A DNA stretch of 64,000 nt, taken from Acanthosoma haemorrhoidale (lineage: Eukaryota > Arthropoda > Insecta > Hemiptera > Acanthosomatidae). A program made the translations under genes and the position numbers. The notes under the pieces were generated by a model. It made no database searches, had not been told where the DNA came from, and saw only the letters and a list, made by a program, of their open reading frames with translations. Of the stretch, positions 13,160 to 22,899 are shown in pieces; the first letter of the stretch is position 1, and each line of letters opens with the position of its first letter. The stretch covers positions 122,768,639 to 122,832,638 of the forward strand of contig OV884009.1 of assembly GCA_930367205.1 (NCBI GenBank), read 5' to 3'.

Positions 13160-14546
13160 CCTCCCAATAAATTCATTTCCGACTCCCAATTCATCTCCTT
13201 TCTAGACTCCATTGGACATTGTTTCCTCGTGGGTGGGGACTTTAATGCGAAGCACCAACACTGGGGGTCAAAATCCACTAATACACGAGGACGTGCTTTG
13301 CTGTCTGCACTCACACGGAAACATTGCTCCACTATCACTCCTGACACAGCCACCTATTGGCCATCTGATCTCAACCGAAATCCTGATCTCCTTGACTTCT
13401 TTTTTTACAATAGTTTAGGAACACTTAACTATTCACTCACGCGCCTCGATGACCTCTCCTCTGACCATAGCCCTTTATTATTAACCATTATTAACCCATT
13501 TATTAGGGGCCCAGTTGACTGGGACCACTTCCGCCAGCTTCTTACAGAGTCCGTAAACCTCAAATTGTCCCTGAAAACATCCCAAGACCTAGACGATGCA
13601 GTGCATTCTTTCACTACTCTAGTCCAGAGGTCGGCTTGGGAGGCATCGTGACCGAAAAATCCATAATCATAATCGTTTACCTCAGCATCTCAAAGATCTA
13701 ATCCTATCCAAACGCCGCTCCAGAACAGTGTGGCAAAGATCCCGGCATCCTGCCGATCGCCGCTCGTACAATCAGTACTGCCGATTGGTAAAGCGGCGAT
13801 TGGCATCCTTCCGTTCCGATTCTTTCAATTCCTACCTCTCCTCTCGGTCTACCAGGGAAAACTCCTTGTGGAATGTAACCAAAAAAATCCTTAAGTATCA
13901 ACCTGTTTCACATCCGCTCCGTCGTGATGATGGGTCCTGGGCGGCTTCGGATGGGGATAGGTCGGAGGAATTTGCTCTGCATCTTACCCATACTTTCACA
14001 CCTCACCTTTCTCATCAAAGCCATACTCACAGCACAACTGTGGAAGATTTCCTCAATTCACCTATTCCTCTCTCTCTTCCACCAAAAGCCGTTAATCCCT
14101 CTGAGGTCAAATACCTTCTGAAAAACCTACCTTACAGAAAATCTCCTGGATATGATCTCTTAACTCCTCAAATTCTCAAACAACTTCCTCCTAAAGCCAT
14201 AATCTTTTTAACCTATATATATAATTGCATTATCCGAACGACGCACTTTCCTCTCCTCTGGAAACATTCCATTATTGTCCTATTCGCCAAACCCGGTAAA
14301 CCACCCAATGAAGCCTCATCTTACCGTCCAATTAGCCTACTCCCTATCCTCTCAAAAATATTTGAGAAATTCCTACTAAAACGTCTACTTCCAATTGTTG
14401 AATCCAAAAACCTTTTTCTCACACACCAGTTTGGTTTCCGCCAACGACATTCCACTGCTCAACAAGGCCTTCGCGTTGTTGATCACATCTCCTCAGCCCT
14501 TGAAACCAAACAGTATTGCACTGCTGCCTTTCTCGATATAGCTCAA
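13160..14546 (+). mobile_element. Jockey-clade non-LTR retrotransposon fragment, truncated at both ends
   Basis: This fragment encodes the end of the apurinic-like endonuclease (GGDFNAKHQHW motif near 13,230; SDHSPLLL motif near 13,465) followed by the first part of reverse transcriptase (KSPGYDLLTPQIL near 14,135; SSYRPISLLPILSKIFEK near 14,320; HQFGFRQRHST near 14,425; FLDIAQ at the very end). It stops inside the RT before the catalytic FADD box, with no 3' UTR and no poly(A). Frames are broken at about 13,490-13,500 (deletion relative to the second copy) and 13,650. It closely resembles the longer copy at 44,690-47,320. The exact 10-bp flanking duplication shows it inserted as this truncated piece. 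It is not functional. Confidence 0.93.
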
Positions 14547-14556
14547 GATAATATAA
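14547..14556. repeat. Target-site duplication, right copy (GATAATATAA)
   Basis: Exact repeat of 13,150-13,159, flanking the Jockey fragment. Confidence 0.85.
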
Positions 14557-15721
14557 GTTGAAAACTATAAACTAGCTATTATTCTTAATGGATTTTTATG
14601 AATGTCCTTTTACCTTTTGTAATAAGAAAGTACATAAATATATTTTAAACAAAAGGGGAATCCCTACAATATATTGAAAAAAAAATAGATATTTAATATT
14701 TCTTTATTAACAGATATTAACAATATTGCTGCATTGCTCCAAGTTTGATTAGCTTATTTATATTATAAAAACAATTGATATAACATTATTAGTTAGATGG
14801 CTGAGCTTAGTGTAATGACACTAATTTTGGTGTACTAACATATTATGTAGTGGCATATTTTTCTTCAGTGATCTCAAATTGCCACGTTCCAATATTGATA
14901 TTCTCTTACATTTCTTCGTTAAAAATTTGCTGATTATGATAAATCCTCCTATAGTTAAATTTGGTGATGGAAATGTAGCAAAATACCTTTTTGATGCAGC
15001 TCATAAACCCAGATTTAAGGCCAAAATTGTAGATATCCTCTTTTGAATTTTAACTCTTCATTGTTGGACAATTTTATTAACTCTTCCTGCAGTAATAATT
15101 CTGATTTTTGTAGGTTTGAGAAATAATCATGTTTAGGACATCTTGAAATCTATTTGAAAATATTCTTTAATTGCTCTTGGTTGATTGCTTTAATTGTTCT
15201 GAAGGAACTTCAGAACAATCTCGTATGGTTTAAAAGCCTCAAGTATTCAGAGTAATGTTTAATGAATCTGTGTGATGTGAGCTGCGACTCATTCACGTAC
15301 AAGTACAATAAATATTAAGAACAAAATCAATACCCACTTTTAATATAGACTGATCTTCCATAAAATACATTTAGAATTATTTGTTGAAATATACGTTCAA
15401 TGATTTTTAGTATTAATCAAGGTTTTCAGCGTATTCTTGCGAGTATTGCCCATCGTGGCGACAGTTGGTCCTCAACCCCCCCTTAATTTTCCTTGGAGGT
15501 TCTTAAGACTATTCACCACTAACAATAGCAAAACCAATCTAGTAATTAAAATATATTTATTAGTCTAGCTAATCACATTCATACATATTTAATGGAGAGT
15601 TAATATTATAACAAGAGCTGGGAATGTGCAACTATTTATTTTATACCATCTGGTGGTAGAATATTATTTTCTCATTCTGACTAATACATGTCAGGCTGAT
15701 GGCTATTTTTTACCATTTTAG
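14557..15721. other. Non-coding, presumed intron upstream of the first visible exon
   Basis: AT-rich. Bases 14,557-14,640 continue the old dispersed repeat into which the Jockey fragment inserted (compare 28,470-28,640). Otherwise I see nothing, except a splice acceptor TTTTAG ending at 15,721. Confidence 0.6.
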
Positions 15722-15937
15722 GAAGTGAAGGTGTTTTGTTTTTTACAACAAATCAAGAAATTAGGGCATATTACTTGGACTCACAAGTATACTTTAAAGT
15801 AGTGGACAAACTTCCTCACGCCACTGGAGTAGCTTATGACGGCATAAATGTTTACTGGACTACAGTTGCAGATGAAGAAGAAGCTATTGTCAAATCAGCT
15901 GAAAATGGAGAAAATCAGAAAGTAATTGTTACATCAG
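15722..15937 (+). CDS. LDL-receptor-family gene, exon A (start of first YWTD beta-propeller)
   Basis: Acceptor ..CCATTTTAG precedes 15,722 and donor GTACCA follows 15,937. The exon opens with the last two bases of a split codon and ends with the first base of one, so upstream exons must exist. The about 72 residues run from the first blade strands (GVLFFTTNQEIRAYYLD) to a YWTD-like NVYWTT and VIVTSG. This is the usual opening of an LDLR class B propeller, which acts extracellularly to release ligand at endosomal pH. The gene is probably an insect vitellogenin receptor (oocyte yolk uptake) or an LRP. The module order over the ten exons supports the family strongly and the ortholog only moderately. 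Confidence 0.85.
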
Positions 15938-16189
15938 GTACCAGATTTGCTTTATTGTTAGTATCATTAATAAAAAATATCGTCGATACATCTTGTCCAT
16001 AACCAGGATCAGTTTATATATATATACCTACCTAGATTTCATTTTAATCTGTCAAAGATTAATCTGTTACATGCTTGTATATATTAGTATTAACTCGAAC
16101 CAATATTCATTTTAAACAAGAAAATTATGATTTATTTGAATTGAACTTTATTTTATATGAGCAACGTATTATTTACTATCTAGTTGTTA

Positions 16190-18087
16190 TGTTTGGTAAA
16201 CCAGGTATCATGGATTTCCTACTAGGAGCCAATTTATTTGGACAAATCTTAACTGGTGGATGAGTAACTAAGGGTGGTTATTCTAATGCTCTATAAACTG
16301 TTTTCAGATAGGTAAGGGACCATTAAGCGCCTAGTCTAGAGTACAGGATAAATTGGTATTATTAATGTGAACTACCAATTGAAAATACTCTAAAAGATAA
16401 GATTGTAAGATTCTGGGAAATTGAAACAGTCGCACAAGATGTTAAAATAGACGCTGAGAATACAATTGTGGAAGAAAATTTTTCTTCAGCTCACTTGGGA
16501 GATAAAAATGGATGTTATATGATCGAGTTGCCACTTAAAAGTTTGATTCCCCTAAACTGGGCAACTCTTGCTAAAGTGTTACACGACAGTGTGTAAATAA
16601 ATCGCTCCTATTGAAAGAATGTTATTTCAGAATAATTTAAGGATATTTTACCAACAACTAATCAGATTAAGTACTTTGTTTTACATCATTATGTGATAAT
16701 AAACTGCACATATACAAAGCTGTATAGTTACAATTTCAAAATTGAATGTTGTTGATAATTCGTCAACTACTAAGCTTGGTTCCTTGAGTAACCATCTTCT
16801 AATAAGTCTTAAATTATAATTGGACATCAGTACAAGCTTCTCAATTTTTTATGGTTCCCTTTTGTGACTGAACGCCTTGAAGACTTGATTTCATTAGTAG
16901 GTGCTAGATGAAGGATCATGTTATTTAAACGCATTGTGTAGATAATATTTTAACAGGAATGGTAACCCTTGAAATTCAAACAAAATTATTGAATTGCTCA
17001 GATAGGGTGAGTTTACGATAAAGAAATGGAAAAGTTCACTCCAGGACTCTTGGATTCAATTAGCGAAGGGCCAACAAGAAACATTCCGATTTTTGTACCA
17101 GACGGCCAATTGATGAAATTATTGGGAATGCAGTGGGATCCTGTTCAAGACTGCATATCTTATAATATTTATGATATCAAATTAATATTGACTAAAAGAG
17201 AAATTATGTAGGCCATGCTCGAATTTATGACCCACTTGGGTATCTTGCGCCGGTCACCTTTAGGGCAAAATCATATTTGCAGCAACTATGGAGTCTAAAA
17301 TTGAACTGGGATGGTCCAGCTCCCCAGAAATTGCTAAAAGCCATACGGCATCTCTTGCAGTATAACGCTAACTTTGCATACCATGTGTTTTTCTCCAAAA
17401 CCCAATTAATATTGTTTATATAGGGTTTGCTGATCCTTCCAATATAAGATATGTAGCTCAGTCTCTTTAAGAATCTAATATGAAGATGGACATATAAACA
17501 CTCATTTAGTTATCTATAAAATCTGTCTAGCACCATCGAAGACATTTTCAATTCCAATATTAGGATTGTGTGCTGCCCTCTTGCTGCTTGAAACAAGATC
17601 TACCTCAAAATTGATTATACAATTTACCACTAATGCCAATCGCTTGTTCTCAGATTCCACAGTTGTATCTTGTTGGCTCCGTCTATCTCTCTGCAAATCT
17701 ATTTTTCGATAAAGCACAATCCTACGGACATAACTTCCCATGGATCATTAATAGCCTAAGGATCTACTTACTAGATAACAAACAAACTGTAGGGGATCAG
17801 TAACAGTCTTATGCCTGTTTGTTTGTATAGTTAAGTAACAGAGCCGTTCACTTTGAACTTGTGACTCAATATACCACATATGTTTTTATTGCGTGCCTCA
17901 ATGGGGTTGGGGACTACAGGCTAAAATTCTTTCTGAGCACCAAACAAATTTTTGTTTTGAACAGCTTTTGTTTAAATGTGCCCAAGACATTTGGAAAATA
18001 TAGAGATATGATTACCAGAATAGCCTCCAGCAGAAAGCAAAGTGGACAAATGAAACCAGAAACATAGACGCGTATTACTGTTATATC
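16190..18087 (+). mobile_element. Decayed BEL/Pao LTR retrotransposon (internal part)
   Basis: Scattered, frame-broken BEL/Pao pol blocks appear in the right order. A protease-end stretch PGIMDFLLGANLFGQILTGG lies near 16,200. A VRFWEIETVAQD stretch and a following DKNG..MIELPLKS block lie at about 16,385-16,545. The RT/RNase H junction reads LLGMQWDPV and then IYDPLGYLAPVTFRAK at 17,120-17,275. PILGLCAALLLLET lies at about 17,555, and an integrase-start-like NRAVHFELVTQYTT at about 17,838. Most of RT, including its catalytic box, is missing, so it is dead. The gypsy element at 18,088-22,585 is inserted at its right end. Bases 22,590-22,780 may be the displaced remainder, but I cannot prove that. 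No LTRs were recognised. Confidence 0.85.
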
Positions 18088-18290
18088 TGTAGGGTAACAA
18101 TATAATAGCAATAAAATTAATAACTATTAGTAAAAATATCGATTTATCAATGATTAAATATATCGATTGAGATGAGTGAGTGAGGAGGTTATAGTGAGAA
18201 AAACTTAATGGAGAATAAAGAGTTTCACAGTGTGAAGTGTTTTCTTTTTATTTTGGCTAAAACCTTGTGCAAAGTATAAAGACAGCAACA
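18088..18290 (+). repeat. 5' LTR of gypsy no. 1
   Basis: 203 bp from TGTAGGGTAAC to CAGACAGCAACA-like end (..GACAGCAACA). It is identical to 22,383-22,585 except for T versus G near 18,103. It should contain the promoter. I did not identify a TATA box with confidence. Confidence 0.96.
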
Positions 18291-18292
18291 AT

Positions 18293-18307
18293 TGGTGACC
18301 CCGACGT
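18293..18307 (+). other. Primer-binding site, tRNA-Trp type
   Basis: TGGTGACCCCGACGT starts 2 bp after the 5' LTR. It is complementary to the conserved 3' end of eukaryotic tRNA-Trp (..ACGTCGGGGTCA plus CCA), as I recall that tRNA. Fifteen contiguous bases match. Confidence 0.8.
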
Positions 18308-18312
18308 TCACG

Positions 18313-19179
18313 ATGTCGCAGAACGGAAGCGAAAATGGTGATGATGACGGCAAAGGTAAGAACATAGTGAACAAACCCAATTTACATGTAGACAGGGTAG
18401 CTATAAAATTGCCCCCGTTCTGGGTGGAAAGGCCCGAAATATGGTTTTGCCAAGCCGAGGCCCAGTTTGAGCTTTCAAATGTAACCCGGGAAGAGACAAA
18501 ATTTAATTACTTGATAGCTCAGTTGGATTTAAAAACAGTTGAAAATATTTGGGACTTAGTAAAATCGGAGGAAAAAGACAAGTATACAAAAGCCAAAGAA
18601 AGATTACTCAATATTTATAGAGAAAGTGAAGATCGTCAGATCCGCAAATTAATCAGTGGCTTGGACATTGGTGACATGAAACCAAGTCAGCTTCTTAGAA
18701 AAATGAAAGGGCTAGCTACGTCGGAAGTTTCTGATAAATTGATTAAAACTCTCTGGCTTGATAAGTTTCCGAGTCAAATCAGAAGCATTTTAACTATTAC
18801 GGACGGAGATTTAGATAAACTGGCGGATATTGGAGACCGAATTTGGGAGATCCGTCCACAGAATATGATGGAAGAGGTTCGTGAATCAAAACCCAACGCT
18901 CCAGACCCTTTTTCGTTTCCTCAATTGATTGCTAAGTTAGAGGCTATGGATCAAGAGATCAAACGTCTCGGTAGGTCTCGAGATACCAGTACAGTACCTC
19001 ACCGAAATCGAAGGAGGAGTCAAAGCCGAGGTAGGTATAGAGATGGTGGAAAATATTGCTATTTTCATTTTAGATTTGGACCAAAATGTCGATCAGATAA
19101 ATGTAAAACTCCATGCCAGTGGGAAACAGACCACGGAAAATCTGAAAAGCAGGGAAACTACAAGCAGCAGCAGATGTAG
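18313..19179 (+). CDS. Gag of gypsy no. 1
   Basis: An ORF of 288 residues starts at the first ATG after the PBS (18,313). It has the Ty3/gypsy capsid pattern: VAIKLPPFWVERPEIWFCQAE near residues 32-52, and an ERLLNIYRES..RQIRKLISGLDIGDMKPSQLL helix region, then a basic Arg/Ser-rich stretch (RNRRRSQSRGRYRDGG). The C-terminus has an unusual Cys/His cluster (CYFHFRFGPKCRSDKCKTPC) instead of a classical CCHC knuckle, which is common in this gypsy lineage. Gag forms the cytoplasmic virus-like particle. It overlaps pol in the -1 frame by a short segment ending at the TAG at 19,177. No internal stop is present. Confidence 0.93.
   Translation: MSQNGSENGDDDGKGKNIVNKPNLHVDRVAIKLPPFWVERPEIWFCQAEAQFELSNVTREETKFNYLIAQLDLKTVENIWDLVKSEEKDKYTKAKERLLNIYRESEDRQIRKLISGLDIGDMKPSQLLRKMKGLATSEVSDKLIKTLWLDKFPSQIRSILTITDGDLDKLADIGDRIWEIRPQNMMEEVRESKPNAPDPFSFPQLIAKLEAMDQEIKRLGRSRDTSTVPHRNRRRSQSRGRYRDGGKYCYFHFRFGPKCRSDKCKTPCQWETDHGKSEKQGNYKQQQM
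19152..19158 (+). promoter_or_regulatory. Candidate -1 ribosomal frameshift site (GGGAAAC)
   Basis: The heptamer GGGAAAC is phased exactly as X XXY YYZ in the gag frame (G GGA AAC), 18 nt before the gag stop. The pol frame opens just upstream, after a TGA at 19,143-19,145 in the -1 frame, so slippage here would give Gag-Pol. I did not identify a downstream pseudoknot by eye. Confidence 0.75.
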
Positions 19180-21428
19180 CGACCACAACTGTTGCTGAAA
19201 TTCCTTTTGGCCGCACATACAGACTGTTCATCACGGATCGAAACAGCAAACAGACCTTTTTGGTGGATAGTGGAGCTGATGTGTCAGTCATTCCCGCCAA
19301 AAACAACAGGAAAGAAAAGGGTTCTGATTTTAAATTATTTGCAGCCAACGGGACAGAAATTTTCACATACGGTTCACAACTCCTCGAGATTGACCTTGGG
19401 CTTAAACGACAATTTCAATGGCCATTTGTTATAGCTCAAACAACAAAAGGTATACTTGGCGCGGACTTTCTCCATAAATTTGGCTTATTAATTGATCTGA
19501 AAAATAAAAAACTAATAGATATTAATACAAAGATGTCCGTAAATGGAGAAATTGCAGCAGTTTCAGTTGCAGATACTGTCAGCACTTTGCAGAGCAATAA
19601 TAAATTTTTCCGACTATTGTCCATGTATCCGGAAATTACAAAACCGGCATATTTTCCACCACCTGTGAAACATGAAGTCAGACATTATATAAATACAAGG
19701 GAAAGCACTCCAGTGTTCTCAAAATCTAGGAGACTAGGACCAGAGGCGATGAGGATCGCAAAACAAGAATTTCAGATACTGATTAACGAAGGTATTATAT
19801 CACCATCTAAGTCACAATGGGCCAGTCCGTTGCATTTAGTAGCCAAGAAAAATGGAAACTGGCGGATATGTGGAGATTATAGGCAATTAAACGCCATCAC
19901 AGTTCCTGATCGCTACCCTATCCCTAGAATAGACGATGTGAGTTCTGTTCTCGAAGGTAAGCGAATTTTTACAAAAATCGGCTTGATTCAAGCTTATTAC
20001 CATATACCAATAGCAGATGAAGATAAAGAAAAGACGTCAATAATAACGCCGCTTGGCTTGTTCCAGTTTAATTTCATGCCATTTGGGCTACGTAACGCTC
20101 CTTATACATTTCAAAGATTTATCAATCAGGTGCTTCAAGATTTACCTTTCTGTTTTTCTTTTTTAGACGATGTGTTGATAGCTTCACAATCTGAAGAAGA
20201 GCATAGAGATCACCTTAAGGCGGTACTAGAGAGGCTGCACAGGTTCGGCTTGCGTGTAAACATGTCTAAGTCTATATTCGGTGTTGCTGAGATCACATTC
20301 TTAGGCTATCAGATTACAGCACAAGGTACAAAAACTGAGCCAGAAAAAGTTAAGTCGATCATGGACATAAAACTTCCAGAGACTGTACATAAACTCCGTG
20401 CATTTCTTGGAATGGTAAATTTTTATAGGCCATACCTGAAAGATGCCAGTAAGACTCAAGCTATGCTGAACGAATATTTAAAAGGAGCAAAGAAGAACGA
20501 TCGCACAAAAATAGATTGGTCAGAACAAGCCGTTAAACAGTTTGAACAGTGTAAGGAAGACCTAGCAGACGCAGCTTTGCTTGCCATACCTAATGCAAAT
20601 CTTCCTATTGCATTATTTACGGATGCTTCGGATTTTGCAATTGGCTCTGTACTGCAACAGTTCGAAAATCAAGGCTGGAAGCCTATAGTTTTTTTTTCAA
20701 AAAAGCTCAACCCAGCTCAGAGAAATTATAGCACTTATGATAGAGAGCTATTGAGTATTTATCTATCTATAAAACATTTTAGACATATGATCGAAGGAAG
20801 TGACATTACTATTTATACCGATCACAAACCCTTAATGTTTGCGTTTAAACAGAAAAATGAGAAAGCATCTCCGAGACAGCAGCGTCATCTACAGTATATA
20901 TCCCAGTTTTCAACCAAGATCAGACACGTCAGTGGAAACGACAATAGTGTGGCTGATACATTATCACGACTTGATGCCATGACTGTTATAGATTATGACA
21001 AAATTGCAGCTAGTCAAAAAGATGATCAAGACCTTAAACTGCTACGTGAATCTGATACTTCCTTAATTTTGAAACAACACCCCCTTCCGAATGGACAAGT
21101 TCTTTGGTGTGACATTTCAACTTCAACAATTAGACCCTATATTCCTAAACAATATAGACAACAAGTTTTCAACAGTGTACACTCGTTGTCTCATCCAGGG
21201 ATTAAGTCCACAGTCCGACAAGTAACAGCAAAATTTATATGGCCCGGTATTAACAAAGATATTAAGGAATGGGCTCAGGCTTGTATTGGTTGCCAGAGCA
21301 ACAAGGTAATACGTCATACAAAAACACCAATAGGAAAATATGAAGAGCCAGACGATCGATTCAGTGTAATACATTTGGATATTATCGGCCCTCTTCCACC
21401 ATCTGACGACAATATATACTGCGATTGA
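19158..21428 (+). CDS. Pol of gypsy no. 1: protease, reverse transcriptase, RNase H, integrase N-terminus
   Basis: The -1 frame is open through to a TGA at 21,426. Domains in order: aspartic protease (LVDSGADVSVIPAK near 19,260, ILGADFLHKFGL near 19,450); RT (PSKSQWASPLHLVAKKNG, WRICGDYRQLNAIT, FMPFGLRNAPYTFQRF, and the catalytic FLDDVLIAS at about 20,163); RNase H (LFTDASDFAIGSVLQ, TYDRELLSIY, IYTDHKPL); then the integrase zinc-binding H-H-C-C segment (HSLSHPGIKSTVRQ..CIGCQ) and the first catalytic Asp (HLDIIGPLPPS). The product copies the element RNA into DNA. The reading frame is lost in the integrase core and resumes in another frame at 21,418. Confidence 0.95.
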   Translation, partial: LQAAADVATTTVAEIPFGRTYRLFITDRNSKQTFLVDSGADVSVIPAKNNRKEKGSDFKLFAANGTEIFTYGSQLLEIDLGLKRQFQWPFVIAQTTKGILGADFLHKFGLLIDLKNKKLIDINTKMSVNGEIAAVSVADTVSTLQSNNKFFRLLSMYPEITKPAYFPPPVKHEVRHYINTRESTPVFSKSRRLGPEAMRIAKQEFQILINEGIISPSKSQWASPLHLVAKKNGNWRICGDYRQLNAITVPDRYPIPRIDDVSSVLEGKRIFTKIGLIQAYYHIPIADEDKEKTSIITPLGLFQFNFMPFGLRNAPYTFQRFINQVLQDLPFCFSFLDDVLIASQSEEEHRDHLKAVLERLHRFGLRVNMSKSIFGVAEITFLGYQITAQGTKTEPEKVKSIMDIKLPETVHKLRAFLGMVNFYRPYLKDASKTQAMLNEYLKGAKKNDRTKIDWSEQAVKQFEQCKEDLADAALLAIPNANLPIALFTDASDFAIGSVLQQFENQGWKPIVFFSKKLNPAQRNYSTYDRELLSIYLSIKHFRHMIEGSDITIYTDHKPLMFAFKQKNEKASPRQQRHLQYISQFSTKIRHVSGNDNSVADTLSRLDAMTVIDYDKIAASQKDDQDLKLLRESDTSLILKQHPLPNGQVLWCDISTSTIRPYIPKQYRQQVFNSVHSLSHPGIKSTVRQVTAKFIWPGINKDIKEWAQACIGCQSNKVIRHTKTPIGKYEEPDDRFSVIHLDIIGPLPPSDDNIYCD

Positions 21429-22296
21429 TCGGTTTACATCTTGGATGGAAGTCATACCATTGCGGACCATAACAGCTGAGTCGGTGGCTCAAGCGTTCTA
21501 CAAATATTGGATTTGCAGATTTGGCGCACCTGTTAAAGTTATTACTGACCAAGGCCGACAATTTGAATCGGAGTTATTTAGAAACCTGGCTAGCGTTTGC
21601 GGTATAAAGCTTCAGAGGAGTTCGCCATACCATCCACAATGTAATGGCAAAGTCGAGCGCCTACATAGGACTCTAAAAGCTGCTATTAAAGCTCACAATT
21701 CTCCGAAGTGGACAGAAACCTTGCCTACAGTCTTGCTTGGCTTACGTGCGGCGCTCCGAGATGATGGAAATCATTCGGTTGCTCACATGGTATATGGAAA
21801 ACCTCTTCGACTGCCAAGTGAATTTTTTGAAGAGAAGACATCTCGCATGGAACACGGCACTTTTCTCTCTCGGTTACAAGATCAGACGAATGCTCTTAAA
21901 CCAATAAAGTCAGAAAAGAAGAATTCAAGAAGTGTATTTATACACAAAGATCTCAAAGTGTGCACCCATGTTTTTTTAAGAGTAGATAGAGTAAAGAAGC
22001 CCTTTGAGCCAGCTTATGAAGGACCATACCATATAATATTAAGGCAAGAAAAGTATTTCACCCTTCAGATCAAAGGAAAACAGGTGAATATTTCATTAGA
22101 TCGGTTGAAGCCTGCTTACATTTTGGACCCTGATGACCCAACATGTAGGATGGATCAACAACCAAGATTATTGACAATGCCTATGAAGCCACAGCCCTTA
22201 ATGACTAGTCAGGATCTTCCAGCTTCAGCGTCCAGAGATGAGGTAACAACAAGAACTGGTAGAAGAGTCAGGTTTCCCCAGCGTTACCTACAGTGA
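21418..22296 (+). CDS. Integrase core and C-terminus of gypsy no. 1 (separated by a frameshift)
   Basis: From ACTGCGATTGATCGG the frame reads TAIDRFTSWMEV, the normal continuation of the integrase core. It contains the second catalytic Asp (VITDQGRQFES) and the catalytic Glu (NGKVERLHRTLKAA), followed by a GPY-type C-terminal region (VFLRVDRVKKPFEPAYEGPYHII) and a stop at 22,294-22,296. The shift relative to the upstream part is one extra, or two missing, bases around the TATATA at 21,414-21,418. With LTRs differing at only 1 of 203 sites, this is either a recent lesion or a sequence error. All three catalytic residues are present across the two parts. Confidence 0.9.
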   Translation, partial: TAIDRFTSWMEVIPLRTITAESVAQAFYKYWICRFGAPVKVITDQGRQFESELFRNLASVCGIKLQRSSPYHPQCNGKVERLHRTLKAAIKAHNSPKWTETLPTVLLGLRAALRDDGNHSVAHMVYGKPLRLPSEFFEEKTSRMEHGTFLSRLQDQTNALKPIKSEKKNSRSVFIHKDLKVCTHVFLRVDRVKKPFEPAYEGPYHIILRQEKYFTLQIKGKQVNISLDRLKPAYILDPDDPTCRMDQQPRLLTMPMKPQPLMTSQDLPASASRDEVTTRTGRRVRFPQRYLQ

Positions 22297-22369
22297 TCAA
22301 ATGTGAAATGTGCCTCTAGTGATTAATATAGTTTTGTGTAATTAATATCGTAACATCCTTCATGTTACT

Positions 22370-22379
22370 GGGAGAGGAG
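22370..22379 (+). other. Polypurine tract of gypsy no. 1
   Basis: GGGAGAGGAG lies 3 bp before the 3' LTR, the expected plus-strand DNA primer. Confidence 0.85.
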
Positions 22380-22382
22380 TAA

Positions 22383-22585
22383 TGTAGGGTAACAATAGAA
22401 TAGCAATAAAATTAATAACTATTAGTAAAAATATCGATTTATCAATGATTAAATATATCGATTGAGATGAGTGAGTGAGGAGGTTATAGTGAGAAAAACT
22501 TAATGGAGAATAAAGAGTTTCACAGTGTGAAGTGTTTTCTTTTTATTTTGGCTAAAACCTTGTGCAAAGTATAAAGACAGCAACA
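22383..22585 (+). repeat. 3' LTR of gypsy no. 1
   Basis: 203 bp matching the 5' LTR with one substitution. It is followed directly by the duplicated target TATC. Confidence 0.96.
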
Positions 22586-22899
22586 TATCGTTTATAATTA
22601 GGTTGGCACTATTGGCTTTCACCCAGCTGAGGGACATGCTTTACTCTGTCGTCAGTACCACATCATGGTGAACTTTATTTCCATTGTGTCTTTCTAATAA
22701 ACATTCTATTTCAACCGGACTGCAACTGTCTACTTATTTTCAATACTGAGCAATTCTGTCGAATTCTCTTGTTCAACAATTATTCTAGATGAATTTTTTT
22801 TTCAATTTTCATTTTAAAATGGATGAGGACCAGTTTAAGCGTTTTCTGCAGACTTTTCCTCATACACTATAGCAAAATCAAGAATATCTGGTCTAACAA
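22586..22899. other. Unassigned sequence right of gypsy no. 1
   Basis: This stretch may be the right part of the BEL/Pao element that gypsy no. 1 split. It holds an AATAAA near 22,697 but no recognisable ORF. Confidence 0.4.

Larger units (their letters stand above)
18088..22585 (+). mobile_element. Ty3/gypsy LTR retrotransposon no. 1, nearly complete and young
   Basis: Two 203-bp LTRs (TG..CA ends) differ at one position and are flanked by the 4-bp duplication TATC (18,084-18,087 and 22,586-22,589). Between them lie a primer-binding site, gag, pol (protease, RT, RNase H, integrase) and a polypurine tract. I see no env gene. The element sits within BEL/Pao remains, inside a host intron, in the same orientation as the host gene. 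One frameshift in integrase is the only obvious lesion. Confidence 0.97.

Noticed and set aside
13147..13901. Minus-strand ORFs opposite the Jockey fragment (same at 44,788-45,623)
   Set aside because: Antisense shadows of endonuclease and RT.
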